From positions 209,501 to 273,500 of the forward strand of contig JACVTC010000015.1 of assembly GCA_016946835.1 (NCBI GenBank): DNA of 64,000 bases, written 5' to 3'. The notes under the pieces were generated by a model. That model searched no databases. It had not been told where the DNA came from and was given only the letters and a program-made list of their open reading frames with translations. This document shows, piece after piece, positions 1-10,530 of the stretch; the stretch's first letter is position 1; the number at the start of each line of letters is the position of its first letter. The DNA comes from Neocallimastix lanati (nom. inval.). Its lineage: Eukaryota; Neocallimastigomycota; Neocallimastigomycetes; Neocallimastigales; Neocallimastigaceae. The translations under genes and the position numbers were made by a program.

Positions 1-430
1 AATTAAATAGTAAATAATAAATAATTGAATAATAAATAATAAATAAATAAAAAATAATAAATAATTGAATAATAAAAATAAATAATAAATAATAAATAAT
101 AAATAATAAATAATAAATAATAAATAATAAATAATAAATAATTAAATAATTAAATAATAAATAATAAATAATAAATAATAAATAATAAATAATAAATAAT
201 AAATAATAAATAATTAAATAATTAAATAATAAATAATAAATAATTGAATAATAAATAATAAATAATAAATAATAAATAATTGAATAATAAATAATAAATA
301 ATAAATAATAAAAAATAAATAATAATAAATAATAAATAATAAATAATTGAATAATAATAAATAATAAATAATAAATAATAAATAATTGAATAATAAATAA
401 TAAATAATAAATAATAAATAATAAATATTT
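1..430. repeat. TAATAAA-type heptamer satellite
   Basis: The run is made almost wholly of the 7-mer TAATAAA and its variants, broken by short TTGAATAATAA pieces. It is cut by the window start, so its length is unknown. The same heptamer forms a purer array at 16799-17045. The open frame on the minus strand here is only low-complexity translation. Confidence 0.9.
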
Positions 431-1483
431 ATATAATTAATAGTAAATATAATCATATATATATAATGAAATAATAGAAATTAAAATTTTAAATATATAC
501 ATCATAATAAAGTTATAAATTAGTCACAATACTATCGTTATAAAGCCTAATAATTATTAATATTACTTATTATTATTATTATTATTATTAACTGTGATAA
601 AAAAAAAAAAAAAAAAATTAATTTGTTGAAAAACAAATTATATAGAAAAGGATAAATTTTACACTAATAAATATTAAAAATTATAAAATGATAAATAAAA
701 AAATAAAAATATATGAATTAAAAAACAATAATAAAGACTAATAAAATTATAAAAATTAATTGAATTATAAAAAAAAGCTTAATTTATGATGAGATAGAAT
801 AAAAACCTTTTACTTCAATTTTATCTATTAGCTAATAATAACTATAACAAATTAAAAGAATGAAATAAATAAAAAGATTGCAATTAATTATAGAAATATT
901 ATTATAGAAATAATTAATTTTCTAGTTTCATTATTTATTATTCCATTATTTATTATTTATTATTCCATTATTTATTATTTATTATTCCATTATTTATTAT
1001 TTATTGTTAAATTATTTATTATTATTATTTTTTTTTAATTAATACCACTATTATTAAGTTTTGTTAATTTGAATTGAAATGTATTAATTAAATAGAAATA
1101 ATGTTTAATAATTAAAGTTTTTTTTTTTTTCTTTTTATATATATATAATATAAAAATATTTTAAATGAATTTGTTTTATATTAATATTATTTTTAATTCA
1201 TATTTTGGATAATATATATATATACATATATTTTTATTTTACTCAAATATAAAGTATGAAGTGGAATCATAAAAAGGTCCTATTATTATTATTAAAATAT
1301 AATGAATCAAAAAATAAATAAATATAAAGAGTTTAATAATAATATCTTGAAATAAAATAAACATGACATTAAATAAATTATAAGAAAAAAGAAAAAAAGT
1401 AGTTAAGAATAGCATTCAAAATTTAAATCAATATCAAAACCAGCAACAAAATTAGTAACAAAACTAAAAACAAAAACAGTTAC

Positions 1484-1514
<31 letters not shown>

Positions 1515-1756
1515 GAAACAAAAACAAAATAAAAATAAAAATAAAAAACCTAAATTTAAAATTCTTTTTTACTTAATTTTGTATTAAGTAAATATCTTTT
1601 TTTTTTTTTATTTTATTTTATTTTATTTTTATTTATTTTATTTTATCAAAATTAATAAAAATATAAAGTTTTTAAATATCTATTTTTTTTAATTAATAAA
1701 CTTTTAAATCCTTTAAATTGTTGCCTATTTTTTATTTATTTGAAATTTTTTTCTTT

Positions 1757-1880
<124 letters not shown>

Positions 1881-2650
1881 TTTTAATTATCATTCATTAT
1901 TATTATTATTAGGTCTACTTCCTGTTTGCTTAATTGTTTTATATTTATTTATTTATTTATAAATTTTAATTTCCTTTTTTTTTATTGTAATTAACTAAAA
2001 ATCTTTTTGAATTTATTAATTAAACTTAATAATATAAACTATTTTTCCTCATTTATTATTTATGTTTCACAAAAAGATAATGTTATATAAGTAATATATT
2101 AGCATTAAATTCTAATATGTATTAAATTAAAATTTGTAAAACTTTATTTTATATTTTTTTAAGATTTTTTATAAAATATTAGCCAATAAAAAAATATATT
2201 AAAAATTAAAACTTTTATAGAAAATACTGTAAATATAATAAATGATAGTTAAGTAAGAAAACAAAAGAAAATATGGGAAAATAAAATTTTTTTTTTAATT
2301 TAATCTAATCTAATTTAATTTAATTTAGATTTTTCTTTTTATTCTTTTAGCAACAATATTCCATTTATTCCATATTCATAATAAGTTAAATAATAATCAT
2401 ATTCAACAATCTCGAAAATGGACGAAAAAAAAAATTAATTCTTATTTTTTATTTCTTATTTCTTATTAATAATAATTTTAAGAATGTAGAAATTTCATAA
2501 TGACCAAAAAAATTATTTAAAGTGTTAAACTACATTATATATATAATAAATATAAATAGCACATGAATAAAAATATAAAATTATGAATGACTTTAATGTA
2601 AATAATAAAAATTGAATGAATATAAAGAATTACTTTAATAAAATTAAAAC

Positions 2651-2687
<37 letters not shown>

Positions 2688-2832
2688 TATTGTATTATTA
2701 AATAGTAATGCTATAAAAAAACGAAATTATTAACTTCTTTAATGACCATTTATAGGAATAAACCATACAAATAAAATGTAGTAAAGAAAATATAAATAAA
2801 TAAATATTAAAAAATATGTATCTAATAAATAT

Positions 2833-3020
2833 AGATAGATAAATAAATAAATAAATATAAAAATATGTATATAAATATAGATTGATAAATAAATAAATAA
2901 ATATAAAAATATGCATATAACTATAGATAGATAAATAAATAAATAAATATAAAAATATGTATATAAATATAGATAGATAAATAAATAAATAAATATAAAA
3001 ATATGTATCGAAATAAATTT
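2833..3020. repeat. 46-47-bp minisatellite, 4 units
   Basis: Four tandem copies of a GATAGATAAATAAATAAAT-containing unit starting near 2833, 2880, 2926 and 2972. Units differ by a few bases (for example GATTGAT in unit 2 and ATGCAT in unit 3). Confidence 0.85.
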
Positions 3021-3258
3021 TGTTTTTGTATTATGTATTATTTATTATGTATTTTTTTTTTTGTATCATAGTAAAAAGGAAGTAATAGTCGTCTTTTGCC
3101 ATTATTTAATGTAATATACTGCAGTTATCATATATTAGGCTATATTGAAGAATTTTGTAATCAGTGACAATATTTTGTATAACACCAGTCCGAATGTAAT
3201 TTGGTCTATATTTGGCTTAAATCTGAAGCTCTTCTAAATAGTTTTTCAACTTTGTGCT

Positions 3259-3291
<33 letters not shown>

Positions 3292-3655
3292 TTTCATTAA
3301 ATATTTCTTATTTTTAATATTTATTTATTTATTTATTTTTATTATTTTTTGTATTCCAATATATCATAAATATTACTAATACATTTATTAATTAATAAAA
3401 ATATATAATAATAATATATTATTAATAATAATAAAAAGTTATACTTTATATGGTATAATTATTTTTTTTATATTTATTTTTCGTATTACTTTAAATTTAT
3501 TTATTTTATATTTTTTATTTATTTAAATTAAAGATATATTTCATATAGAATTTCTAATTTATGTATTATATTAATATAGTTTATATATGTTTTATATATA
3601 ATTATTTATATGTAATAAATTGGTATTATTCGATAGGCTTCTATCCTCTATGCTA

Positions 3656-3733
3656 AATATATAAATAAATAAATAAATAAACTAGCTTTCAAGTAATAAA
3701 TAAATAAATAACTAGTTATAAGCAATAAATATA

Positions 3734-3772
<39 letters not shown>

Positions 3773-3830
3773 ACTAGCTTTCAAGAAATAAATAAATAAA
3801 CAATAACTAAATAAATAAATTAATTTTAGT
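3656..3830. repeat. (AAAT)n arrays with ACTAGCTTTCAAG spacers
   Basis: Runs of AAAT alternate with related ACTAG-containing segments: CTAGCTTTCAAG twice and ACTAGTTATAAG once. It looks like an expanding compound microsatellite. Confidence 0.75.
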
Positions 3831-4924
3831 GGTAGTTAATAGTATCTAAGTATAAAATACATAATTTACTATTACTATCTAATTAGTTTTGATAGTAATA
3901 AAATAAATAAAAAATATATTTTTTTGCTTTACCTTTTATATTATATAAATACAAATTCATATTGATTAAATTAAAAATTAATTTAATAATTAATTAATTT
4001 AATTGTAAAAATTTAATTCTGTTCAAAAACTTTAATAATTAATAAATGTTAATAATTATATTTTTTGTGCTAAAAATTTATTTAAACTTTATTTATTATT
4101 ATAATAATGGAATATTAAAATGTTTAAAAACTTTAAAAAAATATATATTATTATAATCAATAATAATAATAATAAAAAAGGTTTAATTAGCTGCTAGATT
4201 CTTCTTTTATTTTATTTTATTTTATTGTTATTTTTAAATATTTATTAATTATAAAAAATTAATTGTAACGATTATTTTTTACTTTATTTATTATAATATT
4301 TTACTATATTTTATAAGAAAGTAAAATTACTGTATCGAAATATTTATACTAAATATTGTAATATTGTATATAACATAAATAATGGGAAAAAGTAAAAGTA
4401 TTATAATAAATTATTAATACGAATAATAAAATATATAGTATTTATTACTATTTTTTTGAATATTTTTTTTTTTTTTTTTTTTTTGCAGTTAGTTATGGAT
4501 AACCAATAACACATTTATTAATATTTTAATAAAACTATTTTGGGTTATTATATATTGTTATTATATTATTATTCATAATTACGTTTTAATTAATATGGTA
4601 TATTTTTAAAACTATATATTAATTTAATTTTTAAATAAAATATTCATTCAAAAATAATTCTTTAAATATATTGTAATATATATTATTATATAATATGTAT
4701 ATAAGAAAAATAGAAAAAAATTTAAAAATAACTACAAAATTTTTAAAAAATAAGAATTTATTTAAATTAAAAAAATTTCATTTCATATAATAATATATGA
4801 AAGGCATATATTATAATAATAATAATAAATGCCAATAAACTTTTTTCTTAATTTTTGTTTTTTGTTTTTACATATAAATAGTTGTTAATTTTTCTCTAAA
4901 TTTTTTCATAAAATTGTTTTAAAT

Positions 4925-5075
4925 TTGTCCTTTATAAAGGAATAAAACATTATAAATAAATAATTAATAAAAGAATAAAAAAAAAAAAAATATATATTTA
5001 TATATTTTTTAAAGATATACTTAATATAAACTAATAAACTTTATAGACTTTTTATAAAATCATATAATTATAAAC
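4925..5075 (+). promoter_or_regulatory. Probable proximal promoter and 5' UTR of GH1 copy 1
   Basis: Two blocks are shared with the region upstream of the second GH1 gene although the rest has diverged. The first is CCTTTATAAAGG (4929-4940), a perfect 12-bp palindrome starting 147 bp before the ATG. The second is AAAGATATACTTAAT (5011-5025), 65 bp before the ATG. Copy 2 has CCTTTATTAAGG at 146 bp and the second block at 67 bp. Conserved spacing suggests function (inference). The palindrome resembles a MADS-box-type site but has eight A/T bases between CC and GG rather than six. Confidence 0.5.
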
Positions 5076-7100
5076 ATGAAGACTCTTACTATTTTCACTA
5101 CTTTATTAGCTGCTACCGCTGCTAAGAAATGTATTGTTAAACCAACTGATGCTGGTGAAAACAGTGAAATAGAAGTTAATGGTAAAATTGAAGATGGAGA
5201 TATTGATTCTGGAGTTGAAGATGATACTCCATCTAGCCCATCTAACCCATCTAACCCAACTGTTCCAGGTAATTCAACTGTTGCCAACCCAGATGATCCA
5301 ATTGATTTAAAGACCATCGACTACGGAGACAATGTTGATATGACTGATGTTAAGAAGCTTCCAGCTGACTTCAAATGGGGAGCTGCTACTGCTGCCTACC
5401 AAATTGAAGGTGCTTGGAACAAAGGAGGTCGTGGTGAATCTGTTTGGGATCACTTCACTCACGAATACTCTGAAAATGTTGAATCTGGTAACAGATCCAT
5501 TGATTTCTCTACTAATGGTGACAGAGCCTGTAATTCTTATGAATTATTTGAAGAAGATATTAAAATGTTAAAGGTTATGAATGCTAAGTACTACCGTTTC
5601 TCTATCTCTTGGTCTCGTATTTTCCCAGAAGGTGTAGCTGAAAAGGATGAAGAAGGTAAATGGAAAGTTAATGAACAAGGAGCTCAATACTACGATTCCG
5701 TTATTAATGTTCTTATTGAAAATGATATCACTCCATTCGTTACCCTTTACCACTGGGATCTTCCATATGCTCTTCATGAAAAGTATGGTGGTTGGTTAGA
5801 TTACCGTTCCCAATACGATTTCGCCAACTATGCCGAATACTGTTTCGAACGTTACGGTGACCGTGTCAAGAACTGGATCACCATCAACGAACCATGGGTT
5901 AACTGTGTTTCTGGTTACCGTCTTGGTCCAGGTAAGGCTCCATACAGATGTACTGCTGAACCAAGCAGATTCACTAACGCCACTGCTTTAAGTGGATGTT
6001 CCTACGAAATTGGTCCAACCAAGTACACTAAGGACTCAGAAGAACTTCCAAAGGACCGTGCTCCACAAAAGTTAGAAGATGTCTGGTGTTCTCACAACAT
6101 TCTTCTTGGTCACGCTCGTGCTGTCAAGGTTTACCGTGAAAAGTTCCAAAAGGAACAAAAGGGTCTTATTGGTATTACCATTGATGGTGAAGCCCAAATT
6201 CCATGGGTTGAACCAGGTATGAGCAACAAGGAATACGAAAACAACAAGAAGTATGCTAATCTCGCTGCTGAATTCCGTATTGGTTGGTACTCTGACCCAC
6301 CAATGACTGGTGACTACCCAGCTTCCGTTAAGGAAAGAATGGGTAAGGACTTACCAGAATTCACCGAAGAAGAAAAGGCTATGTTAAAGGGTTCATCCGA
6401 TTTCTTAGGATGGAACACTTACACTGCTCACTGGGCTGCTCAACTTAAGAACGAAGATGGTTCATATGTCGAACCACCAACTGCTGAAGAAGCTAACTTT
6501 GATAACTCTAAGAAGGATATGTGGGATGATAACTGTAAGGGTCGTGGTGAAGGTTGGACTTGTATTCCACCAACTCTTGGTTCTCAAGCCGGATCTTCCT
6601 GGAACACTAAGTTTGCTCCAACTATTCGTGTTGGTCTTAACTGGTTCAATAACCGTTACAAGGGTTTAATTAAGAACGGTATTGTTATCACTGAAAACGG
6701 TTGTGCTCAACCAAACTACAAGGTTGCTCGTGCTAATGATGAAGTTACTAAGAAGTACTTTGAATCCATTGGTCAACCACAATATGCTGACACCTACACT
6801 GAAGAAGATATTGAAAAGGAAGGAGATTTAGAAGGACCACTTATGAACGATAAGTACCGTATTGACTGGTACGACCAATACCTTAAGAACCTTCGTCTTG
6901 CTTACGCTGTCGATGGTATTGATGTCCGTGGTTACATGGCCTGGTCTTTAATTGATAACTTTGAATGGGAAAATGGTTACGAAACTCGTTTCGGTATGAC
7001 CTACATTGATTTCTACAATGACGAAGAATTAACTCGTCATCCAAAGGAATCTCTTAAGCACCTTGGTGAATGGTACAAGGAAAATGTTGAACAAGCTTAA
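5076..7100 (+). CDS. Secreted GH1 beta-glucosidase, copy 1
   Basis: A 674-residue family-1 glycoside hydrolase that should hydrolyse cellobiose and short beta-glucosides outside the cell, ending cellulose breakdown. Seen: a signal peptide (about residues 1-16, hydrophobic, ending AATAA); a Pro/Ser/Asp-rich extension (about 19-95); the GH1 N-terminal signature from F99 with Q109; H226-W227; acid/base E272 in TINEP; nucleophile E540 in ITENG; W623 and E630-W631 of the aglycone/glycone pocket. Acid/base and nucleophile lie 268 residues apart, more than in a minimal GH1, and the length matches the roughly 660-residue GH1 enzymes known from anaerobic fungi. No dockerin or carbohydrate-binding module is seen. 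No intron. Codons are far more GC-rich than the flanks, as in strongly expressed genes. It differs from copy 2 at eight residues, seven of them in 195-212. Confidence 0.97.
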   Translation: MKTLTIFTTLLAATAAKKCIVKPTDAGENSEIEVNGKIEDGDIDSGVEDDTPSSPSNPSNPTVPGNSTVANPDDPIDLKTIDYGDNVDMTDVKKLPADFKWGAATAAYQIEGAWNKGGRGESVWDHFTHEYSENVESGNRSIDFSTNGDRACNSYELFEEDIKMLKVMNAKYYRFSISWSRIFPEGVAEKDEEGKWKVNEQGAQYYDSVINVLIENDITPFVTLYHWDLPYALHEKYGGWLDYRSQYDFANYAEYCFERYGDRVKNWITINEPWVNCVSGYRLGPGKAPYRCTAEPSRFTNATALSGCSYEIGPTKYTKDSEELPKDRAPQKLEDVWCSHNILLGHARAVKVYREKFQKEQKGLIGITIDGEAQIPWVEPGMSNKEYENNKKYANLAAEFRIGWYSDPPMTGDYPASVKERMGKDLPEFTEEEKAMLKGSSDFLGWNTYTAHWAAQLKNEDGSYVEPPTAEEANFDNSKKDMWDDNCKGRGEGWTCIPPTLGSQAGSSWNTKFAPTIRVGLNWFNNRYKGLIKNGIVITENGCAQPNYKVARANDEVTKKYFESIGQPQYADTYTEEDIEKEGDLEGPLMNDKYRIDWYDQYLKNLRLAYAVDGIDVRGYMAWSLIDNFEWENGYETRFGMTYIDFYNDEELTRHPKESLKHLGEWYKENVEQA

Positions 7101-7932
7101 ATTTATTGAATTAAGTATATTTTTTTTAAAAATAAATATATAAAAAAAATTAAATTTAAAAAAAAATAAAAAATTTAAAGAATAGTTTTTAAAGAGTTGA
7201 ATTATTTATTCCTTTTTATGCTAATGAAAGGAGTAAATAGAAATTTTTTGAAACTATTGAAAACTTTTATAGATTAAAATCTTTATATTTTTAATTTCTT
7301 TGATTATTTTTTTAATAAAAAAAATAAATTATAGAATGTATATAATTCGTTATAATTTGTATATATTTATAAAAAAAAGAAATTAAAAAAAAAAAGATTT
7401 AATATAAGAATAAATTTTATTATATTTAGAATTAGTTCTTAACCTATAAAAATTAAATGAAAAAAAAAGATAAAATTAATATCATAAAAAAATATAAAAT
7501 AAATAACAAATGTTTTTTTTATTTTGAAGGTTTTTTTTTAAACAAAAATTAACAAATAAGAGATAAAAATTATATATATATATTTCAAAAATAAAAAAAA
7601 TTGTATTAATAAAATTTTAAAATAGCCGATAAATAACGGTAGATTTTAAATAAGTTTAGTATAAATAAAGTAATTAATACATTTTTTTATATACATAATT
7701 AAAAAAAATTAAGATAAAATATAAATAAAATTAAATAATAAATTGGAAATATTTTTAAAAAACAAAATAAAAAAAAAGTGTATATTTTTTAAAATTTATT
7801 TTCAAATGGTGTATTTATGATAAATTTTAAGGTGTTATAAAAAAATTAGAAAATTATTATAATTATATATTTTGAATTTTTCGGATGAGGTGCGGTTTTA
7901 AATTTGACATTAATAAGAAAATTGGTCTTAGA
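7101..7932. other. 3' flank of GH1 copy 1
   Basis: AT-rich, no gene. The first 40 bp after the stop match copy 2. Further on only patches match, such as a TTTTGAAGG-plus-T-tract motif and CGATAAATAACG. The region ends in the target site of the LINE tail at 7946. Confidence 0.7.
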
Positions 7933-7945
7933 GGATTGTCGTAAA

Positions 7946-8149
7946 CTTGTGAAGTCTTACAAATATTAATTAAATGAAACTAGAATATATTATACCATTA
8001 TTTTATTTTTATTTTGTGTTTTATTTTTTTGTTTATTTTTTTATCTTTTTTTTTTATTATTTTATTACATGTATTTTATCAAATATTTAATTAATAAAGA
8101 TGAAACAAGTTTGCTGCCGTTAAAAAAAAAAAAAAAATAAAAAAAAAAA
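7946..8149 (+). mobile_element. 5'-truncated LINE: 3' UTR and poly(A) only
   Basis: It is identical on reading to the 3' UTR of the full LINE (13611-13814), including a tail of 16 A, one T and 11 A. It is flanked by a 13-bp direct repeat GGATTGTCGTAAA at 7933-7945 and 8150-8162. This is the expected product of target-primed reverse transcription aborted early: a 204-bp insertion with its own target-site duplication. Confidence 0.85.
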
Positions 8150-8484
8150 GGATTGTCGTAAAAGTTTGAAAATGTTGTGGAAACATCAAATTTTATTTTA
8201 CTTTATTTTACTTTATTTTATTTTATTCAAACTGTACTTTAATATTTATATTTCAACTATTTATTTTATTTTATTTTATTTTATTTTATTCAAACTGTAC
8301 TTTAATATTTATATTTCAACTATTTATTTTATTTTATTTTATTTTATTCAATCTGTACTTTAATATTTATATTTCAACTATTTATTTTATTTTATTTTAT
8401 TTTATTCAATCTGTACTTTAATATTTATATTTCAACTATTTATTTTATTTTATTTTATTTTATTCAATCTGTACTTTAATATTT
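8150..8484. repeat. LINE target flank plus 58-62-bp minisatellite
   Basis: It starts GGATTGTCGTAAAAG and continues into five units carrying CTGTACTTTAATATTTATA and (TTTTA)n. CTGTAC occurs near 8232, 8294, 8353, 8411 and 8469. The last unit is cut after AATATTT by the 5' end of the full LINE. The same flank and array restart at 13815, to the right of the LINE. Confidence 0.85.
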
Positions 8485-9141
8485 CCCGAGCAGGGGTGTA
8501 CTCGATTTATGTATTTAAATCGCCTGCAAGGGGAATTAACTTTACTCTTATAAAGTAGATCCACAGTACTGGTGCAAAATAGTAGTAAAGTTATATTTTG
8601 TGTTAATTAATAACATTATGCGCAATGGTAATGTTATTGGTAAAATTTTTCTGGTGAACACTCACTGCGGAATATAATGGTGCATTTTTGGAACATTGTT
8701 AAATAAGTTACACCCAAGAATTAGTAATACATTTTCATTGTATTTCTATTTTCATGTAGTATTACTATTCTCATGTAAGAATCTATTGTATTCAATTGTA
8801 TTTCAACTTTATATTTCATGTATCACGTTGTAAGAGATTGATTCACTCTAAATCTTGTAGTAATTTATTTAACTCTTTACTAATTTTGTGCCATTTTATT
8901 TCATCAATTCAATCTTAGTCATTAAATACTTTATGATATTCAATTTAAATAATATACTGAAAAAAGTGCTAAATCAAATTATTTTTCAATCATTCAACAA
9001 ACTACTAATTATCGAAATTATTTACTCCAAAAAGATATAAAATTATTACAATTCTCATTATACTCAAGACTTTATAATAAAAATTGACTTTTTTTTATTT
9101 TTTTTTTTTTAGTTATTAATTTTTAGTTTTTTATTACTATT

Positions 9142-10530
9142 ATGGAAATCCAATTTATAAGAAATAAGAATTTCATTCTAAGAGGTTCAAGGTGCCACGG
9201 TATACCAATGGAGAATACGAAACTACTCTTTATCCGCGGACTTCGATCTTGGCCAGAAATCAAAATGAGAAGACATTTAAAGAAAACTCTGAATGAATTA
9301 AATGATAAGGTTTTATCAGTTAAACGTATTGCTAATTTTAATGATGCATTCTTTAAAATTAAAATAGTAGGTAATGAAGAAGAATTAACATCTATTACTG
9401 ATTGTATTGTTAATAGTTTCAAACGTGCTTCAATTAACGTTATTAATTGTAGCAAAAGGAATCATAAATACAGTTTTTCTTCACTCAAAAGGAAACATTT
9501 TGCCTTATCAGAAAAAGTGAATTCATCTTATAATATCAACTTATTCACTACTTCAAATTCAAATGCAGATTCAAGTCAAAATTCAAATTCAAGTTCAAAT
9601 ACAGATTCATGTTCAAGTTCAAGTACAAGCTCAAGTTCAAGTTCAAGTACAAGTTCAAGTACAAGCTCAAGTTCAAGTTCAAGTACAATATCAAGTTCAA
9701 GTTCAAGTACAAGTTCAAGTACAAGTTCAAGTTCAAGTTCAAGTTCAAGTACAAGTTCAAGTTCAATTTCAAATTTATGTTTAAATTCAGTTTCAAGCTC
9801 AGATTCAAATTCAAATTTCAGTTCAATCAATTATAATAATTCCAATAATATTAATAACACTCATATTAATAATAATACAGTTAAAGAATTTTCTCTATGT
9901 GTCAGTTGGAATACTAATGGATGGAACTTTGATAAAAAAGACAGTGTTGAATTCTTTATTTCAATGTACAAACCACTTTTCTTATGCTTTCAGGAAACAG
10001 GAAATGGTTCAGGTTCTAGCAGTAAATATCCATGTCGAGTATCATTAAAAAACTACAAACATTTCTTCAAAAAAGCTAATAATGAAATTCCCGGTAAAAG
10101 AGGTCTTTATATTGGGTTTCATAATTCTTGTCAAGCCTCTCTTGAAAACAACACTTATGAGTATATTATTTCCTTGTATACTTTTAATTTTTGGAATTTC
10201 ACTAAATGTTCTATTGGTAATGTGTACGTACCTCATAGTGGCCATAGCCTTCATGCTAGAGCTGCTAGAATTGAAATATTGTCTTGGTTAAATAGTCACT
10301 CTTCTCATCCTTCAATGTTGGTTGGTGATTTTAATTTACCTACTGAGAAATTAAGTAATTTGCTCTCTAAATTTAGTAATTGGAAAATTCTTCCCTTATG
10401 GGGCTCCCCAATTTCATGGAGTAGAGGTAATAGAGAATCTGATATAGATCATGCGATTGTCAATGATCATATGTTAGATTTACTTTCATATGGTACTTTT
10501 ATTGACTTTCCCCCCCATTTCGGATCATAA
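9142..10530 (+). CDS. LINE polyprotein, N-terminal part: Ser-rich region and endonuclease
   Basis: 462 codons. Residues 1-120 contain a short basic domain that could bind RNA (inference). A long Ser/Thr/Asn-rich low-complexity tract follows (about 134-245), coded by TCAAGT-type repeats. From S255 there is an exonuclease-endonuclease-phosphatase domain: SWNTNGW, QE at 284-285, NVYVPH, VGDFN at 394-398 and SDIDH at 433-437. The last catalytic motif, SDH, is missing here and lies in the +1 frame beyond a C7 run at 10510-10516. The protein as read ends 11 residues into the wrong frame. It acts by nicking target DNA to prime reverse transcription. Confidence 0.88.
   Translation: MEIQFIRNKNFILRGSRCHGIPMENTKLLFIRGLRSWPEIKMRRHLKKTLNELNDKVLSVKRIANFNDAFFKIKIVGNEEELTSITDCIVNSFKRASINVINCSKRNHKYSFSSLKRKHFALSEKVNSSYNINLFTTSNSNADSSQNSNSSSNTDSCSSSSTSSSSSSSTSSSTSSSSSSSTISSSSSSTSSSTSSSSSSSSSTSSSSISNLCLNSVSSSDSNSNFSSINYNNSNNINNTHINNNTVKEFSLCVSWNTNGWNFDKKDSVEFFISMYKPLFLCFQETGNGSGSSSKYPCRVSLKNYKHFFKKANNEIPGKRGLYIGFHNSCQASLENNTYEYIISLYTFNFWNFTKCSIGNVYVPHSGHSLHARAARIEILSWLNSHSSHPSMLVGDFNLPTEKLSNLLSKFSNWKILPLWGSPISWSRGNRESDIDHAIVNDHMLDLLSYGTFIDFPPHFGS

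Noticed and set aside
5060-5317. Minus-strand open frame over the GH1 N-terminus (also at 19408-19692)
   Set aside because: It is an antisense shadow of the conserved gene and repeats only because the gene is duplicated.
5076-7100. Cellulosome dockerin on the GH1 protein
   Set aside because: The protein ends EWYKENVEQA right after the GH1 fold. No Cys-rich fungal dockerin is present at either end.
9548-9836. Four other frames with Gln/Val, Leu/Asn, Lys/Phe and Glu/Leu dipeptide repeats
   Set aside because: They are shadow frames of the TCAAGT repeat that codes the Ser-rich tract of the LINE protein.
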